Assembly (NCBI GenBank): GCA_947456525.1
Contig: CANGRI010000009.1
Coordinates: forward strand, 1-33,566
Direction: 5' to 3'
Length of the DNA stretch: 33,566 nt
Source of the DNA: Opitutia bacterium
GTDB lineage: Bacteria; Verrucomicrobiota; Verrucomicrobiia; Opitutales; UBA953
Of this stretch, positions 16,339 through 24,556 are shown piece after piece. Position 1 is the stretch's first letter, and each line of letters opens with the position of its first letter. Both the position numbers and the translations under genes were made by a program. Under the pieces are notes generated by a model, which did no database searches, was not told where the DNA came from, and worked only from the letters and a program-made list of their open reading frames with translations.

Positions 16339-19300
16339 ATGCTGTCTCTCCGTCACGCCGCCCTCGTCTTCTCCCTCTGCGCGACGACCTTCGCCGTCGC
16401 CGCCGAGGACGCCCAGCCGACCAAGGAGGGCCTCGACTACTTCGAGAAGAACGTCCGCCCGATCCTCGTCGACCGATGCTACGAGTGCCATTCGGCCTCG
16501 AAGAATTCCTCCAAGGGAGGACTGATCCTCGATTCCCGCGACGGCGCCCTGAAGGGCGGCGACGAAGGTCCTTCCGTCGTTCCCGGCAACCTCGAGAAAT
16601 CCCTCCTCATCAAGGCCGTCCGCTACACCGATCCCGAGTTCGCGATGCCGCCCAAGAAGACCGGTGGCAAGCTGCCCGACGACAAGATCGCGATCCTCGA
16701 AGAGTGGATCAAGATGGGTGCTCCGATGCCTTCCGGCGGCGCCGCCAAGCTGACCGGGCTCACGGGCAAGGCCCGCGATCACTGGGCTTTCCAGCCGGTG
16801 AAGAAGTCTCCGGTGCCCGAAGTGAAGAACAAGGCCTGGGTCAAGACGCCCATCGATGCCTTCATCCTCGCCAAGCTGGAAGAGAAGGGCCTCCAGCCCA
16901 ATCCCGCCGCCAGCCCCGAGTCTTTCCTTCGCCGCGTCTCCTACGACCTGATCGGTCTGCCTCCCACCTCGGAGCAGGTCGATGCGTTCGAGAAGGCGAT
17001 CAGCGCCGCTCAGATGGCCGACAACATGGCGCTCCGCGCCGGTAAGCCCGCCGGCGCCGTCGAAGCCGTCTACGCCAAGCAGATCGACGGACTCCTCGCT
17101 TCGCCCCACTACGGCGAGCGCTGGGCTCGTCACTGGCTCGACACCGCGCGTTACTCCGACACCCGCGGCCTGCAGGTCGACCAGGGAGACAGCCTCTTCA
17201 AGGATTACCGTTTCGCCTACGCCTGGACCTATCGCGACTACGTGATCAACGCGTTGAACGACGACAAGCCTTACGACCAGTTCATCGTCGAGCAGCTCGC
17301 CGCCGACCGCATCCCGGGCATCTCGCCGGACGATCCTCGTCTCGCCGCGCTCGGCTTCCTCACCGTCGGCAAGCGCTTCGACGACATCAACGACATCATC
17401 GACGAGCGCATCGACACCACCACGAAGGCGTTCCTCGGCCTGACCGTCGCCTGCGCCCGTTGCCACGACCACAAGTTCGACCCGATCCCGATCAAGGACT
17501 ACTACTCGCTCCACGGCATCTTCGCCTCGACCGTCGAGCCGCTGCACCATCCGACGATCGCCGCGACGCCGAAGACCGCCGCCGCCCGCGCCGACTTCAA
17601 CAAGCGCCTTAACCAGCTGCAGGACGAGCAGGTCGCCGGTTTCTTCCGCTACATGCGCGAGACCCGCGCCCGTTATGACCGCGAGATGGCCGGCCGCCTC
17701 ATGATCGCCAGCGTCCGCCGCGGTTCGTCCGAGGCCGGCGACTACTCCGCCAAGTACAAGATCGACCTGACCTCCGGCGTCGATTTCGCCGCGATGCGCA
17801 TTCAGAAGGATTCGCCGATCACCGGTCCCTTCGCCGCCGCCGCCGCCGTCCCGGTCGTCTACTTCGCCGAGCGCGCTCCCGCCGCCATCGAAGAGTCCCT
17901 CAAGGATCCCGATCACCCGGTCAACCCGATCATCGCCGCCGCCCTCCGCGGCCTGAAGCCGAAGTCCCTCGAGGACGTCGCCGCCGCTTACCAGAAGGCC
18001 TACGTCGACAACAAGGCCGCGATCCTCGCTCACCTCGCGCTGCTCGCCAAGCCCGGTGACGCCTGGAAGAAGACCTCTCCCGCGATCGCCGAGATGACCT
18101 GCTATCCTTGGGCCATCCCGTCCTACGACGAGATCTTCGACAACGAAGACATGATCTCGCTGTTCAGCACGCGCAAGTTCTGCGCCGACTGGCAGAACCG
18201 TCCGATCTACGGCGGCATCGGCAACCGCGAGCCGGTCGCCTACTTCCGCCATACGCAGATCAACGAACTGCGTCTCTCGCACCCCGGCGCCCCCGGCGAA
18301 GCGATGGTCGTCCAGGATTCCGAAGCCCCGAAGGACAGCTACGTCTTCAAGCGTGGCGACAAGAACCTCAAGGGTGAGATCGTCCCCCGCCAGTTCCTCG
18401 ACATCCTCTCCAAGGGTGAGCGTCGTCCTTATGTCGACGGCAGCGGCCGTTACGAATTCGCCCAGTCCATCGCGACGAAGGAGAATACGATGACCGCCCG
18501 CGTCGCCGTCAACCGCACTTGGATGAAGCACTTCGTCGAAGGCTTCGTCGCCACTGTGGACGACCTCGGCAACATGTCCGAGAAGCCCTCGCACCCCGAG
18601 CTGCTCGATTATCTCGCCTCCGAGTTCATGGAGAACGGTTGGACGATGAAGCGCCTCCATCGCATGATCGTGATGAGCAACGTCTATCGTCAGGATTCCG
18701 ATCCGGCCGCCAATCCGCTCGTCGCCAAGAAGGGTCCCGTCGACCCGCTGAAGGTCGACGCCGGCAACCGGCTGCTCTGGCGCGGCAACCTGCGTCGCCT
18801 CGACTTCGAATCCATCCGCGACTCGATGATCCTGCTCACCGGCAAGATGAACACGACCGTCGGCGGCCAGCCAGCCAACATCACCGATGAGCCGTTCAGC
18901 TATCGCCGCAGCCTCTACGGCTACGTCGACCGTCGCCGTCTCAGCGACACGCTCTCGCAGTTCGACTACGGCGATCCCGATGCCGCCAACTCCCGTCGTA
19001 ATTCGACCATCGTGCCGCAGCAGGCGCTGTTCTTCATGAACAACCCGCTCTCCGTCGAGGTCGCCCGCGCCGTCGCCGCCCGCAAGGACGTCGTCAACGC
19101 GATGTCGGAAGACCAGCGCATCGTCGCGATGTTCCGCTGCATGTTCCAGCGTCGCCCCTCGACGAACGAGATCCGCTTCTCCCAGGAATTCCTGACCAAG
19201 GCCCAGATGACCGTCGCGACCGCCAAGCTGCGTCCTTCGGCCAAGGCCGCCGTCGCCGGCACCAAGCCTGGCGCCAAGCCGGTCGCTCCGGTCGCGCGTA

Positions 19301-19497
19301 CGGCCGCACCGGCCGCCAAGGGTATGACCGTGAAGGCTCCTGATGGCGAAGAAAGCATGATGGCTGCCGTCACCGGCGGCGGCGCCGAAGGCGTCATGCA
19401 GAACGTCGGCGAAGCGATTCCCCGCACGCCGATGACGCCCACCGAGCTCCTGGTCCAGTCGCTGCTGCTTTCGAACGAGTTCGTCTACGTTAACTGA
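16339..19497 (+). CDS. exported PSCyt1/DUF1549/DUF1553 protein, paralogue A
   Basis: 1052-residue exported protein. A signal peptide (about 1-22, ending AVAA) is followed by a cytochrome c domain with CYECH (47-51) and distal Met in AMPPKKTGG. The DUF1549 domain has FLRRVSYDLIGLPPT, the LLASPHYGERWARHWLDTARYSDT block and CARCHDHKFDPIP with a second heme-type motif (372-376). The DUF1553 domain has RVAVNRTWMKHFVEGFV, LRRLDFESIRDSMILLTGKM and IVPQQALFFMNNPL. A low-complexity Ala/Lys/Pro-rich segment (about 955-1030) interrupts the final helices before the conserved end LLSNEFVYVN. This is the standard architecture of Planctomycetota/Verrucomicrobiota; the function is not established. A strong terminator follows, so it is probably its own transcription unit despite the paralogue downstream. 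Confidence 0.94.
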   Translation: MLSLRHAALVFSLCATTFAVAAEDAQPTKEGLDYFEKNVRPILVDRCYECHSASKNSSKGGLILDSRDGALKGGDEGPSVVPGNLEKSLLIKAVRYTDPEFAMPPKKTGGKLPDDKIAILEEWIKMGAPMPSGGAAKLTGLTGKARDHWAFQPVKKSPVPEVKNKAWVKTPIDAFILAKLEEKGLQPNPAASPESFLRRVSYDLIGLPPTSEQVDAFEKAISAAQMADNMALRAGKPAGAVEAVYAKQIDGLLASPHYGERWARHWLDTARYSDTRGLQVDQGDSLFKDYRFAYAWTYRDYVINALNDDKPYDQFIVEQLAADRIPGISPDDPRLAALGFLTVGKRFDDINDIIDERIDTTTKAFLGLTVACARCHDHKFDPIPIKDYYSLHGIFASTVEPLHHPTIAATPKTAAARADFNKRLNQLQDEQVAGFFRYMRETRARYDREMAGRLMIASVRRGSSEAGDYSAKYKIDLTSGVDFAAMRIQKDSPITGPFAAAAAVPVVYFAERAPAAIEESLKDPDHPVNPIIAAALRGLKPKSLEDVAAAYQKAYVDNKAAILAHLALLAKPGDAWKKTSPAIAEMTCYPWAIPSYDEIFDNEDMISLFSTRKFCADWQNRPIYGGIGNREPVAYFRHTQINELRLSHPGAPGEAMVVQDSEAPKDSYVFKRGDKNLKGEIVPRQFLDILSKGERRPYVDGSGRYEFAQSIATKENTMTARVAVNRTWMKHFVEGFVATVDDLGNMSEKPSHPELLDYLASEFMENGWTMKRLHRMIVMSNVYRQDSDPAANPLVAKKGPVDPLKVDAGNRLLWRGNLRRLDFESIRDSMILLTGKMNTTVGGQPANITDEPFSYRRSLYGYVDRRRLSDTLSQFDYGDPDAANSRRNSTIVPQQALFFMNNPLSVEVARAVAARKDVVNAMSEDQRIVAMFRCMFQRRPSTNEIRFSQEFLTKAQMTVATAKLRPSAKAAVAGTKPGAKPVAPVARTAAPAAKGMTVKAPDGEESMMAAVTGGGAEGVMQNVGEAIPRTPMTPTELLVQSLLLSNEFVYVN

Positions 19498-19520
19498 GGA
19501 TCTCCTCCGGTTCCGCTCCG

Positions 19521-19550
19521 AAAGCCGGCCTGATGGCCGGCTTTCTTATT
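19521..19550 (+). terminator. intrinsic terminator after paralogue A
   Basis: Perfect 10-bp stem aaagccggcc (19521-19530) with ggccggcttt (19535-19544), loop TGAT, tail CTTATT. It lies 23 bp after the stop codon. Confidence 0.85.
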
Positions 19551-19682
19551 GGGGCGTGCGCCGAAGGGGCGGGGTGGTATGTTTTTCTCAAAACGCTGAC
19601 CTGTAGTGATTTGTGTAAAATGATACCTGCGGGCATGTTTTGTAAATTTTTTATAAAACAGCGACGATAGGCCAGGGCGGGG

Positions 19683-19712
19683 TTGAATGAGGTAAATCCG
19701 ACGAACTATAGG
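19683..19712 (+). promoter_or_regulatory. candidate promoter of paralogue B
   Basis: TTGAAT (19683-19688), an 18-nt spacer and TATAGG (19707-19712). It lies 24 bp downstream of the 23-bp palindrome, a common position for an operator or activator site. Confidence 0.5.
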
Positions 19713-19800
19713 TTGAACTCCTTCATCCTGCCTTAAGAATTAATCCTAGAAGGAACCCCCAGTCGTGACCCGACTTTCCTTACCCCTTTTCCCGACCCTC

Positions 19801-22800
19801 ATGCCTCGCCTCCTTACCATGTTCCGCCTCCTTCCTCTCGTGCTTGCGACGGGCTCGACCGGCATGCTCCTGGCCGCCGACGCCCCCGCCGAGGCGAAGA
19901 TGGACCCCGCCGGCCTGGAGTTCTTCGAGAAGAACGTCCGTCCGATCTTCACCGAGCGTTGTTACGAATGTCACTCGAAGGAGAAGGGCGTCTCCAAGGG
20001 CGGACTGATCATGGATTCACGTCCCGGCCTCCTCGCCGGCGGAGACCAAGGCGCGGCCGTCGTCCCGGGCGACCTCAAGAAGTCGCTGCTGATCGTCGCC
20101 GTGCATCAGACGGATCCCGAACTTTCGATGCCGCCGCGCAAGTCGGGCGCCAAGCTCACCGACGCCCAGATCGCCACGCTCGAGCAGTGGGTGAAGATGG
20201 GCGCGCCTGCGCCGGTCGGCGCCGGCGGCGCCAAGCTCACCGGTCTTTCCGACAAGGCCCGCAGCCATTGGTCCTTCCAGCCCGTGCGCGACGTGGTCGT
20301 GCCGACCAAGCTCAGCAATCCGGCTTGGTGTCAGAACGAGATCGACGCCTTCGTGCTCGCCAAGCTGGACGAGAAGGGCCTCAAGCCCAGTCCCGCCGCG
20401 GACGGCGAAGCGCTGCTGCGCCGGCTTTCCTACGACCTGATCGGCCTGCCGCCCACCAGCGTCGAGGTCGACGCCTTCTCCCGCGAGTATGACCTCGCCC
20501 AGTCCCGTGACGCGATGTCCGTCCGCCAGGGCCAGCCCGGTCGCGCCGTCTCCGCCGTCGTCGAGCGCACCGTCGACCGCCTCCTCGCTTCGCCTCACTA
20601 CGGCGAACGCTGGGCCCGCCACTGGCTCGACACCGCGCGTTACTCCGACACCAAGGGCCTCAAGCGTAACGGCACCATCGAGACCTTCGACGCTTCCTGG
20701 ACCTACCGCGATTACGTCATCGACGCCTTCAACACCGACAAGCCGTACGACCAGTTCATCATCGAGCAGCTCGCCGCCGACCGCCTGCCGGACCTGACCA
20801 AGGACGACCCGCGCCTCGCCGCGCTCGGCTTCATCACCGTCGGCAAGCGCTTCCAGAACGCCGACGACACCATCGACGAACGCATCGACGCCACCACCAA
20901 GGGCTTCCTCGGCCTCACCGTCGCCTGCTCCCGTTGCCACGACCACAAGTTCGACCCGATTCCCGCCGCCGACTACTATTCCCTGCACGGCATCTTCTCG
21001 TCCGTCATCGAGCCGCAGCAGAACCCGGTCATCCGCGACCCGCTCCTGATTGGCAAGAACGCCCCGACCAACGCCTATCGCGCCGACTACGAGAAGAAGC
21101 TCGCCGAGCTCATCGACAAGACCGCCGTCGGTTATTACAAGCATCTCGCCGGCATGCAGGCCGCCTACCACCGCGAGTTCGCCCCGCGCATACTGGCGTC
21201 CATGGTCGGCGGTTTCCGCAGCACCGCCGGCTTCGACATCCTGAAGAAATATGACCTCGGCCAGAGCCGCGAGCTGGATCCTTCCTTCGGTGGCGTGCTG
21301 CGTGCCGATTCCCCCATCACCGGTCCGCTTATCCGCCTGAAGAAGCTCAGCCCCGAGAATTTCGAGAAGCAGGCCCCGGCCGTCCTCGAGGCCGCGCTCG
21401 CCGACAAGAAGACCCCGGTCAACCCGCTCATCGCCGATGGGCTGCGCGGCCTCAAGCCGAAGTCGATCGACGAGGTCGCCCTGGCCTACCAGGCCATCTT
21501 CAAGAAGCACCACGACAAGATCCTCGCCCACGTCCAGCTGCGCAGCCAGCCGGGCCGCAAGGGTGACAAGGACGATCCCGCCCTCGCCCAGCTCGCCGCC
21601 TTCCCCTGGCCGCTGCCCAACGTCGAGGATATCTCCACCGTCGTGCTCCTCGAGCGCGCGACCGAGAGCCGCGACTTCTGCGAGCCTTGGCAGGTCCCGA
21701 TCAGCGCGACCTTCGTCAACAACAACAAGCCCGCCAAGTATTTCCACTTCGCCGAGATCAACGCCCTCGACATCACGCACCCGGGAGGTCCCGGCACCGC
21801 GATGGTGATCACCGACGTCGAGAAGCCGCGCGACAGCTACGTCTACATCCGTGGCGACCGCAATAAGCGCGGCCCCGTCGCTCCTCGCCAGTTCCTCGAG
21901 GTGCTCGCCGGCCCCGATCGCCTGCCGTTCTACGAAGGCAGCGGCCGCCGCGAGCTCGCCCTGGCCATCGCCAGCCGCACGAATCCGCTCACCGGTCGCG
22001 TGCTCGTCAACCGTCTCTGGCTGCACCATTTCGGCGCCGGCATCGTGACCTCGCCGGACGACTTCGGCAACATGTCCGAAGCCCCCAGCCACCCCGAGCT
22101 CCTTGATTGGATGGCCACCACCTTCGTCGAAGGCGGCTGGTCGATGAAGAAGATGCACAAGCGCATCCTGACTTCGGCCACCTATCGCCAGTCGGCGAAT
22201 CCGAACACCAACGAGATGCTCGCGAAGAAGTCCTCGGTCGACCCGATGAAGACCGACGCCGCCAACCGCTACCTCTGGCACGCCAACCTCCGCCGTCTCG
22301 ACTTCGAGTGCATCCGCGACTCGATGCTCCAGCTCTCCGGCAAGCTCGACCGCGCCCTCGGCGGACGCGCGGTCAACATCACCGACGAGCCGTACAGCTA
22401 CCGTCGCACGATCTACGGCTTCATCGACCGCGACAAGCTCAGCGAATTCCAGTCCCAGTTCGACTTCGCCGACCCCAACATGGCGAACTCCGTCCGCGGT
22501 TCGACGATCGTGCCGCAGCAGGCGCTGTTCTTCATGAACAATCCGCTGGCCATCGAGGTGGCCCGCAACGTCAACGCCCGCCCTGAGATGGCCAAGGCGA
22601 CTTCTGACGACGAACGCGTCACGCAGCTCTACCGCATCATGTACCAGCGCTCGCCGACGGTGCAGGAGCGCCAGATCGCCCGCGAGTTCGTGATGCGCAT
22701 CGCCGGCTACATCGACGAGCCGGCCGCCCCCTCCGCCGCCAAGCTGGACAAGGTCGCCAAGGCCAAGGCCGACAAGGCCGCCCGCAAGAAGGCCGCCGAG

Positions 22801-22983
22801 GCCGCCATCGCCGCGACCAACGCCAAGGGCCCCGCGGTCCCCGAGGTGAAGCTCGAAACCTCGGTCCAGGGCGGAAAAATCGTGAATAACACGGAAAAGG
22901 TCGACCGTAAGGTCCCCACCAATCCTTGGGTGATGCTCGCCCAGTCGATGGTCTGCTCCAACGAGTTCGTCTACCTGAATTAA
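19801..22983 (+). CDS. exported PSCyt1/DUF1549/DUF1553 protein, paralogue B
   Basis: About 1060 residues from the ATG at 19801. A GTG at 19765 (preceded by GAAGGA) and an ATG at 19819 are alternatives; 19801 gives a compact signal peptide ending LLAADA. It has the same layout as paralogue A: cytochrome c domain with CYECH (54-58) and SMPPRKSG, DUF1549 with the SPHYGERWARHWLDTARYSD block and CSRCHDHKFDPIP (376-380), and DUF1553 with RVLVNRLWLHHFGAGIV, LRRLDFECIRDSMLQLSGKL and IVPQQALFFMNNPL. A Lys/Ala-rich low-complexity segment (about 975-1040) sits just before the conserved C-terminus SNEFVYLN, at the same place as in paralogue A but with different sequence. Its stop is 70 bp from a DUF1501 gene, its probable functional partner. 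Confidence 0.93.
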   Translation: MPRLLTMFRLLPLVLATGSTGMLLAADAPAEAKMDPAGLEFFEKNVRPIFTERCYECHSKEKGVSKGGLIMDSRPGLLAGGDQGAAVVPGDLKKSLLIVAVHQTDPELSMPPRKSGAKLTDAQIATLEQWVKMGAPAPVGAGGAKLTGLSDKARSHWSFQPVRDVVVPTKLSNPAWCQNEIDAFVLAKLDEKGLKPSPAADGEALLRRLSYDLIGLPPTSVEVDAFSREYDLAQSRDAMSVRQGQPGRAVSAVVERTVDRLLASPHYGERWARHWLDTARYSDTKGLKRNGTIETFDASWTYRDYVIDAFNTDKPYDQFIIEQLAADRLPDLTKDDPRLAALGFITVGKRFQNADDTIDERIDATTKGFLGLTVACSRCHDHKFDPIPAADYYSLHGIFSSVIEPQQNPVIRDPLLIGKNAPTNAYRADYEKKLAELIDKTAVGYYKHLAGMQAAYHREFAPRILASMVGGFRSTAGFDILKKYDLGQSRELDPSFGGVLRADSPITGPLIRLKKLSPENFEKQAPAVLEAALADKKTPVNPLIADGLRGLKPKSIDEVALAYQAIFKKHHDKILAHVQLRSQPGRKGDKDDPALAQLAAFPWPLPNVEDISTVVLLERATESRDFCEPWQVPISATFVNNNKPAKYFHFAEINALDITHPGGPGTAMVITDVEKPRDSYVYIRGDRNKRGPVAPRQFLEVLAGPDRLPFYEGSGRRELALAIASRTNPLTGRVLVNRLWLHHFGAGIVTSPDDFGNMSEAPSHPELLDWMATTFVEGGWSMKKMHKRILTSATYRQSANPNTNEMLAKKSSVDPMKTDAANRYLWHANLRRLDFECIRDSMLQLSGKLDRALGGRAVNITDEPYSYRRTIYGFIDRDKLSEFQSQFDFADPNMANSVRGSTIVPQQALFFMNNPLAIEVARNVNARPEMAKATSDDERVTQLYRIMYQRSPTVQERQIAREFVMRIAGYIDEPAAPSAAKLDKVAKAKADKAARKKAAEAAIAATNAKGPAVPEVKLETSVQGGKIVNNTEKVDRKVPTNPWVMLAQSMVCSNEFVYLN

Positions 22984-23003
22984 TCCCCCCACCTCAATCG
23001 AGT

Positions 23004-23033
23004 TTGAATATTCAAAATAACCCTCCATATTTA
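23004..23033 (+). promoter_or_regulatory. candidate promoter with overlapping palindrome before the second DUF1501 gene
   Basis: TTGAAT (23004-23009), an 18-nt spacer and TATTTA (23028-23033), ending 20 bp before the ATG. The perfect 14-bp palindrome TTTGAATATTCAAA (23003-23016) covers the -35 box, as expected for a repressor site. Confidence 0.5.
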
Positions 23034-23053
23034 ATCCCAACCAAATCCCCACA

Positions 23054-24442
23054 ATGAAAGACACCAGCTGCGGTAATTACGTGCCGACCCCCAACTCTCG
23101 CCGAGAGTTCCTCCGCCAGACCGGCCTCGGCATGGGCACGCTCGCCTTCGGCACCATGGTCGCCGACTACATGGTCAGCGACGCCAAGGGCGAAGTGATG
23201 GCCAACCTCAAGCCTCGCAAGGCTCCGCTCGCCGCCAAGGCGAAGCACGTCATCCACATCTTCGCCGGTGGCGCTCCCTCGCACCTCGACACCTTCGATC
23301 CGAAGCCGAAGATGAAGGAGCTCGCCGACATGTCCGCTTCCGGCATGAACGGCGTCCTCTTCCCGACGCCTTTCGAATTCAAGAAGTCCGGCAAGTCCGG
23401 CCTCGAGATCAGCGAAATCTTCCCGAAGCTCCAGGGCGTCGCCGACGAGATGTGCGTCATCCGCTCGCTGCACCAGGATCTGCCGGCTCATGGTCCGGCC
23501 GCCAAACTGATGCACACCGGCTCGGCGATCCTCTCCAAGCCTTCGCTCGGCGCCTGGGTCCTCTACGGACTCGGCACCGAAAGCCAGGATCTCCCGGGCT
23601 TCGTCTCCCTCGGCGGCAGCTCCGACGCCCGCGCCTCGGCCTTCCTTCCTTCCCTCTACCAAGGTGCGAACACCTCGTTCCGTCCGGGCGCCCCGGCGAA
23701 CAAGATCATCGCCAACCTCCAGAGCGAATTCACCACGCCGGACGCGCAGCGCAAGCAGCTCGACCTCGTGCACCAGCTGAACGAGCGCCACATGCAGACC
23801 GTCCAGAAGGACGAGCAGCTCGAAGCCCGCATCGAATCCTTCGAGCTCGCCTTCCGCATGCAGACCGCGGCCACCGACGCCTTCGACATCTCCAAGGAGC
23901 CTGAGAAGATCCGCGAGATGTACGGCAAGTCCGACCTCGGCGCCAAGCTCCTCTGCGCCCGTCGCCTCATCGAGAAGGGCGTCCGCTTCGTCCAGGTCGA
24001 CGCCGGAGGCTGGGACCACCATACCAACCTCTTCACCTCGATCGCCCGCACCGGCGAGAACATCGACGGCCCGGCCGCCGCTCTCATCGCCGACCTTAAG
24101 CAGCGCGGTCTCCTCGACCAGACCCTCATCATCTGGGGCGGAGAATTCGGCCGCACCCCGACCACCGCTGGCCGCGTCAACCAGGCTTCCGGTCGCGACC
24201 ACCACTCCAAGGCTTTCTGCTGCTGGATGGCCGGCGGCGGCGTCAAGGGCGGCATGCATTACGGCGAGACCGACGAAATCGGCTCCCAGGTCGCCGCTGA
24301 CGGCGTCGACGTGCATGACCTGCACGCCACGATCCTGCGCCTCCTCGGCTTCGATCACACGAAGCTCACGTTCCGCTACAACGGCCGCGACTTCCGCCTC
24401 ACCGACAACTTCGGCAAGGTGGTCGACAAGGTCATCGCCTAA
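23054..24442 (+). CDS. DUF1501 protein with twin-arginine signal (second copy)
   Basis: 462-residue DUF1501 protein. A Tat-type signal SRREFLRQTG (R16-R17) precedes the stretch GLGMGTLAFGTMVADYM. Core family text follows: APSHLDTFDPKPKMKELA, MCVIRSLHQDLPAHGPAAKLMHTGS, SLGAWVLYGLG, GVRFVQVDAGGWDHHTNLF with an HH pair, LIIWGGEFGRTPT, GRDHHSKAFCCWMAGGGVKGG and the end VHDLHATILRLLGF. The full metal-ligand-like Asp/His set of the alkaline-phosphatase-like fold is present. It is closer to the common Planctomycete-type DUF1501 than the first copy, which is more diverged. The gene follows paralogue B by 70 bp and has its own promoter candidate; it ends at a strong terminator. The substrate is unknown. 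Confidence 0.95.
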   Translation: MKDTSCGNYVPTPNSRREFLRQTGLGMGTLAFGTMVADYMVSDAKGEVMANLKPRKAPLAAKAKHVIHIFAGGAPSHLDTFDPKPKMKELADMSASGMNGVLFPTPFEFKKSGKSGLEISEIFPKLQGVADEMCVIRSLHQDLPAHGPAAKLMHTGSAILSKPSLGAWVLYGLGTESQDLPGFVSLGGSSDARASAFLPSLYQGANTSFRPGAPANKIIANLQSEFTTPDAQRKQLDLVHQLNERHMQTVQKDEQLEARIESFELAFRMQTAATDAFDISKEPEKIREMYGKSDLGAKLLCARRLIEKGVRFVQVDAGGWDHHTNLFTSIARTGENIDGPAAALIADLKQRGLLDQTLIIWGGEFGRTPTTAGRVNQASGRDHHSKAFCCWMAGGGVKGGMHYGETDEIGSQVAADGVDVHDLHATILRLLGFDHTKLTFRYNGRDFRLTDNFGKVVDKVIA

Positions 24443-24463
24443 GCGGTCCCGATCGCATCAACG

Positions 24464-24501
24464 GAAGGGCGGACGTCGTAAGGCGTCCGCCCTTCTTGTT
24501 T
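24464..24501 (+). terminator. intrinsic terminator after the second DUF1501 gene
   Basis: Perfect 12-bp stem (24464-24475 with 24484-24495), 8-nt loop, tail TTGTTT. It begins 21 bp after the stop codon. Confidence 0.85.
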
Positions 24502-24517
24502 GGGGAAGTCCGCACGC

Positions 24518-24547
24518 TTGCGTCGGGTGTTCTTTGGTTTCTAATAG
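24518..24547 (+). promoter_or_regulatory. candidate promoter of the YD-like repeat protein gene
   Basis: TTGCGT (24518-24523), an 18-nt spacer and TAATAG (24542-24547). Only 9 nt separate the -10 box from the ATG, so transcription would start at or just before the start codon. Confidence 0.45.
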
Positions 24548-24556
24548 AGCGACCCC

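Larger units (their letters stand above)
19498..19800. other. 303-bp intergenic region between the two paralogous giants
   Basis: After the terminator the sequence becomes markedly AT-rich (19576-19660), unlike its surroundings. It holds GTTTT-TCTC-AAAAC (19581-19594) and a 23-bp near-perfect palindrome (19637-19659; arms GTTTTGTAAA and TTTATAAAAC, one mismatch). A promoter candidate follows at 19683-19712. No gene or RNA was recognised. Confidence 0.6.

Noticed and set aside
16156-18660. Antisense open frame of 834 codons opposite the first PSCyt1 giant
   Set aside because: It is a shadow of GC-rich codon usage: composition is dominated by Gly, Val, Asp, Glu and Arg, it has no domain, and the sense frame is a complete recognised protein.
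20017-23064. Antisense open frame of 1015 codons opposite paralogue B
   Set aside because: Same reasoning; the opposite strand encodes a well-recognised PSCyt1/DUF1553 protein and the antisense product is low-complexity Gly/Val/Asp/Glu.
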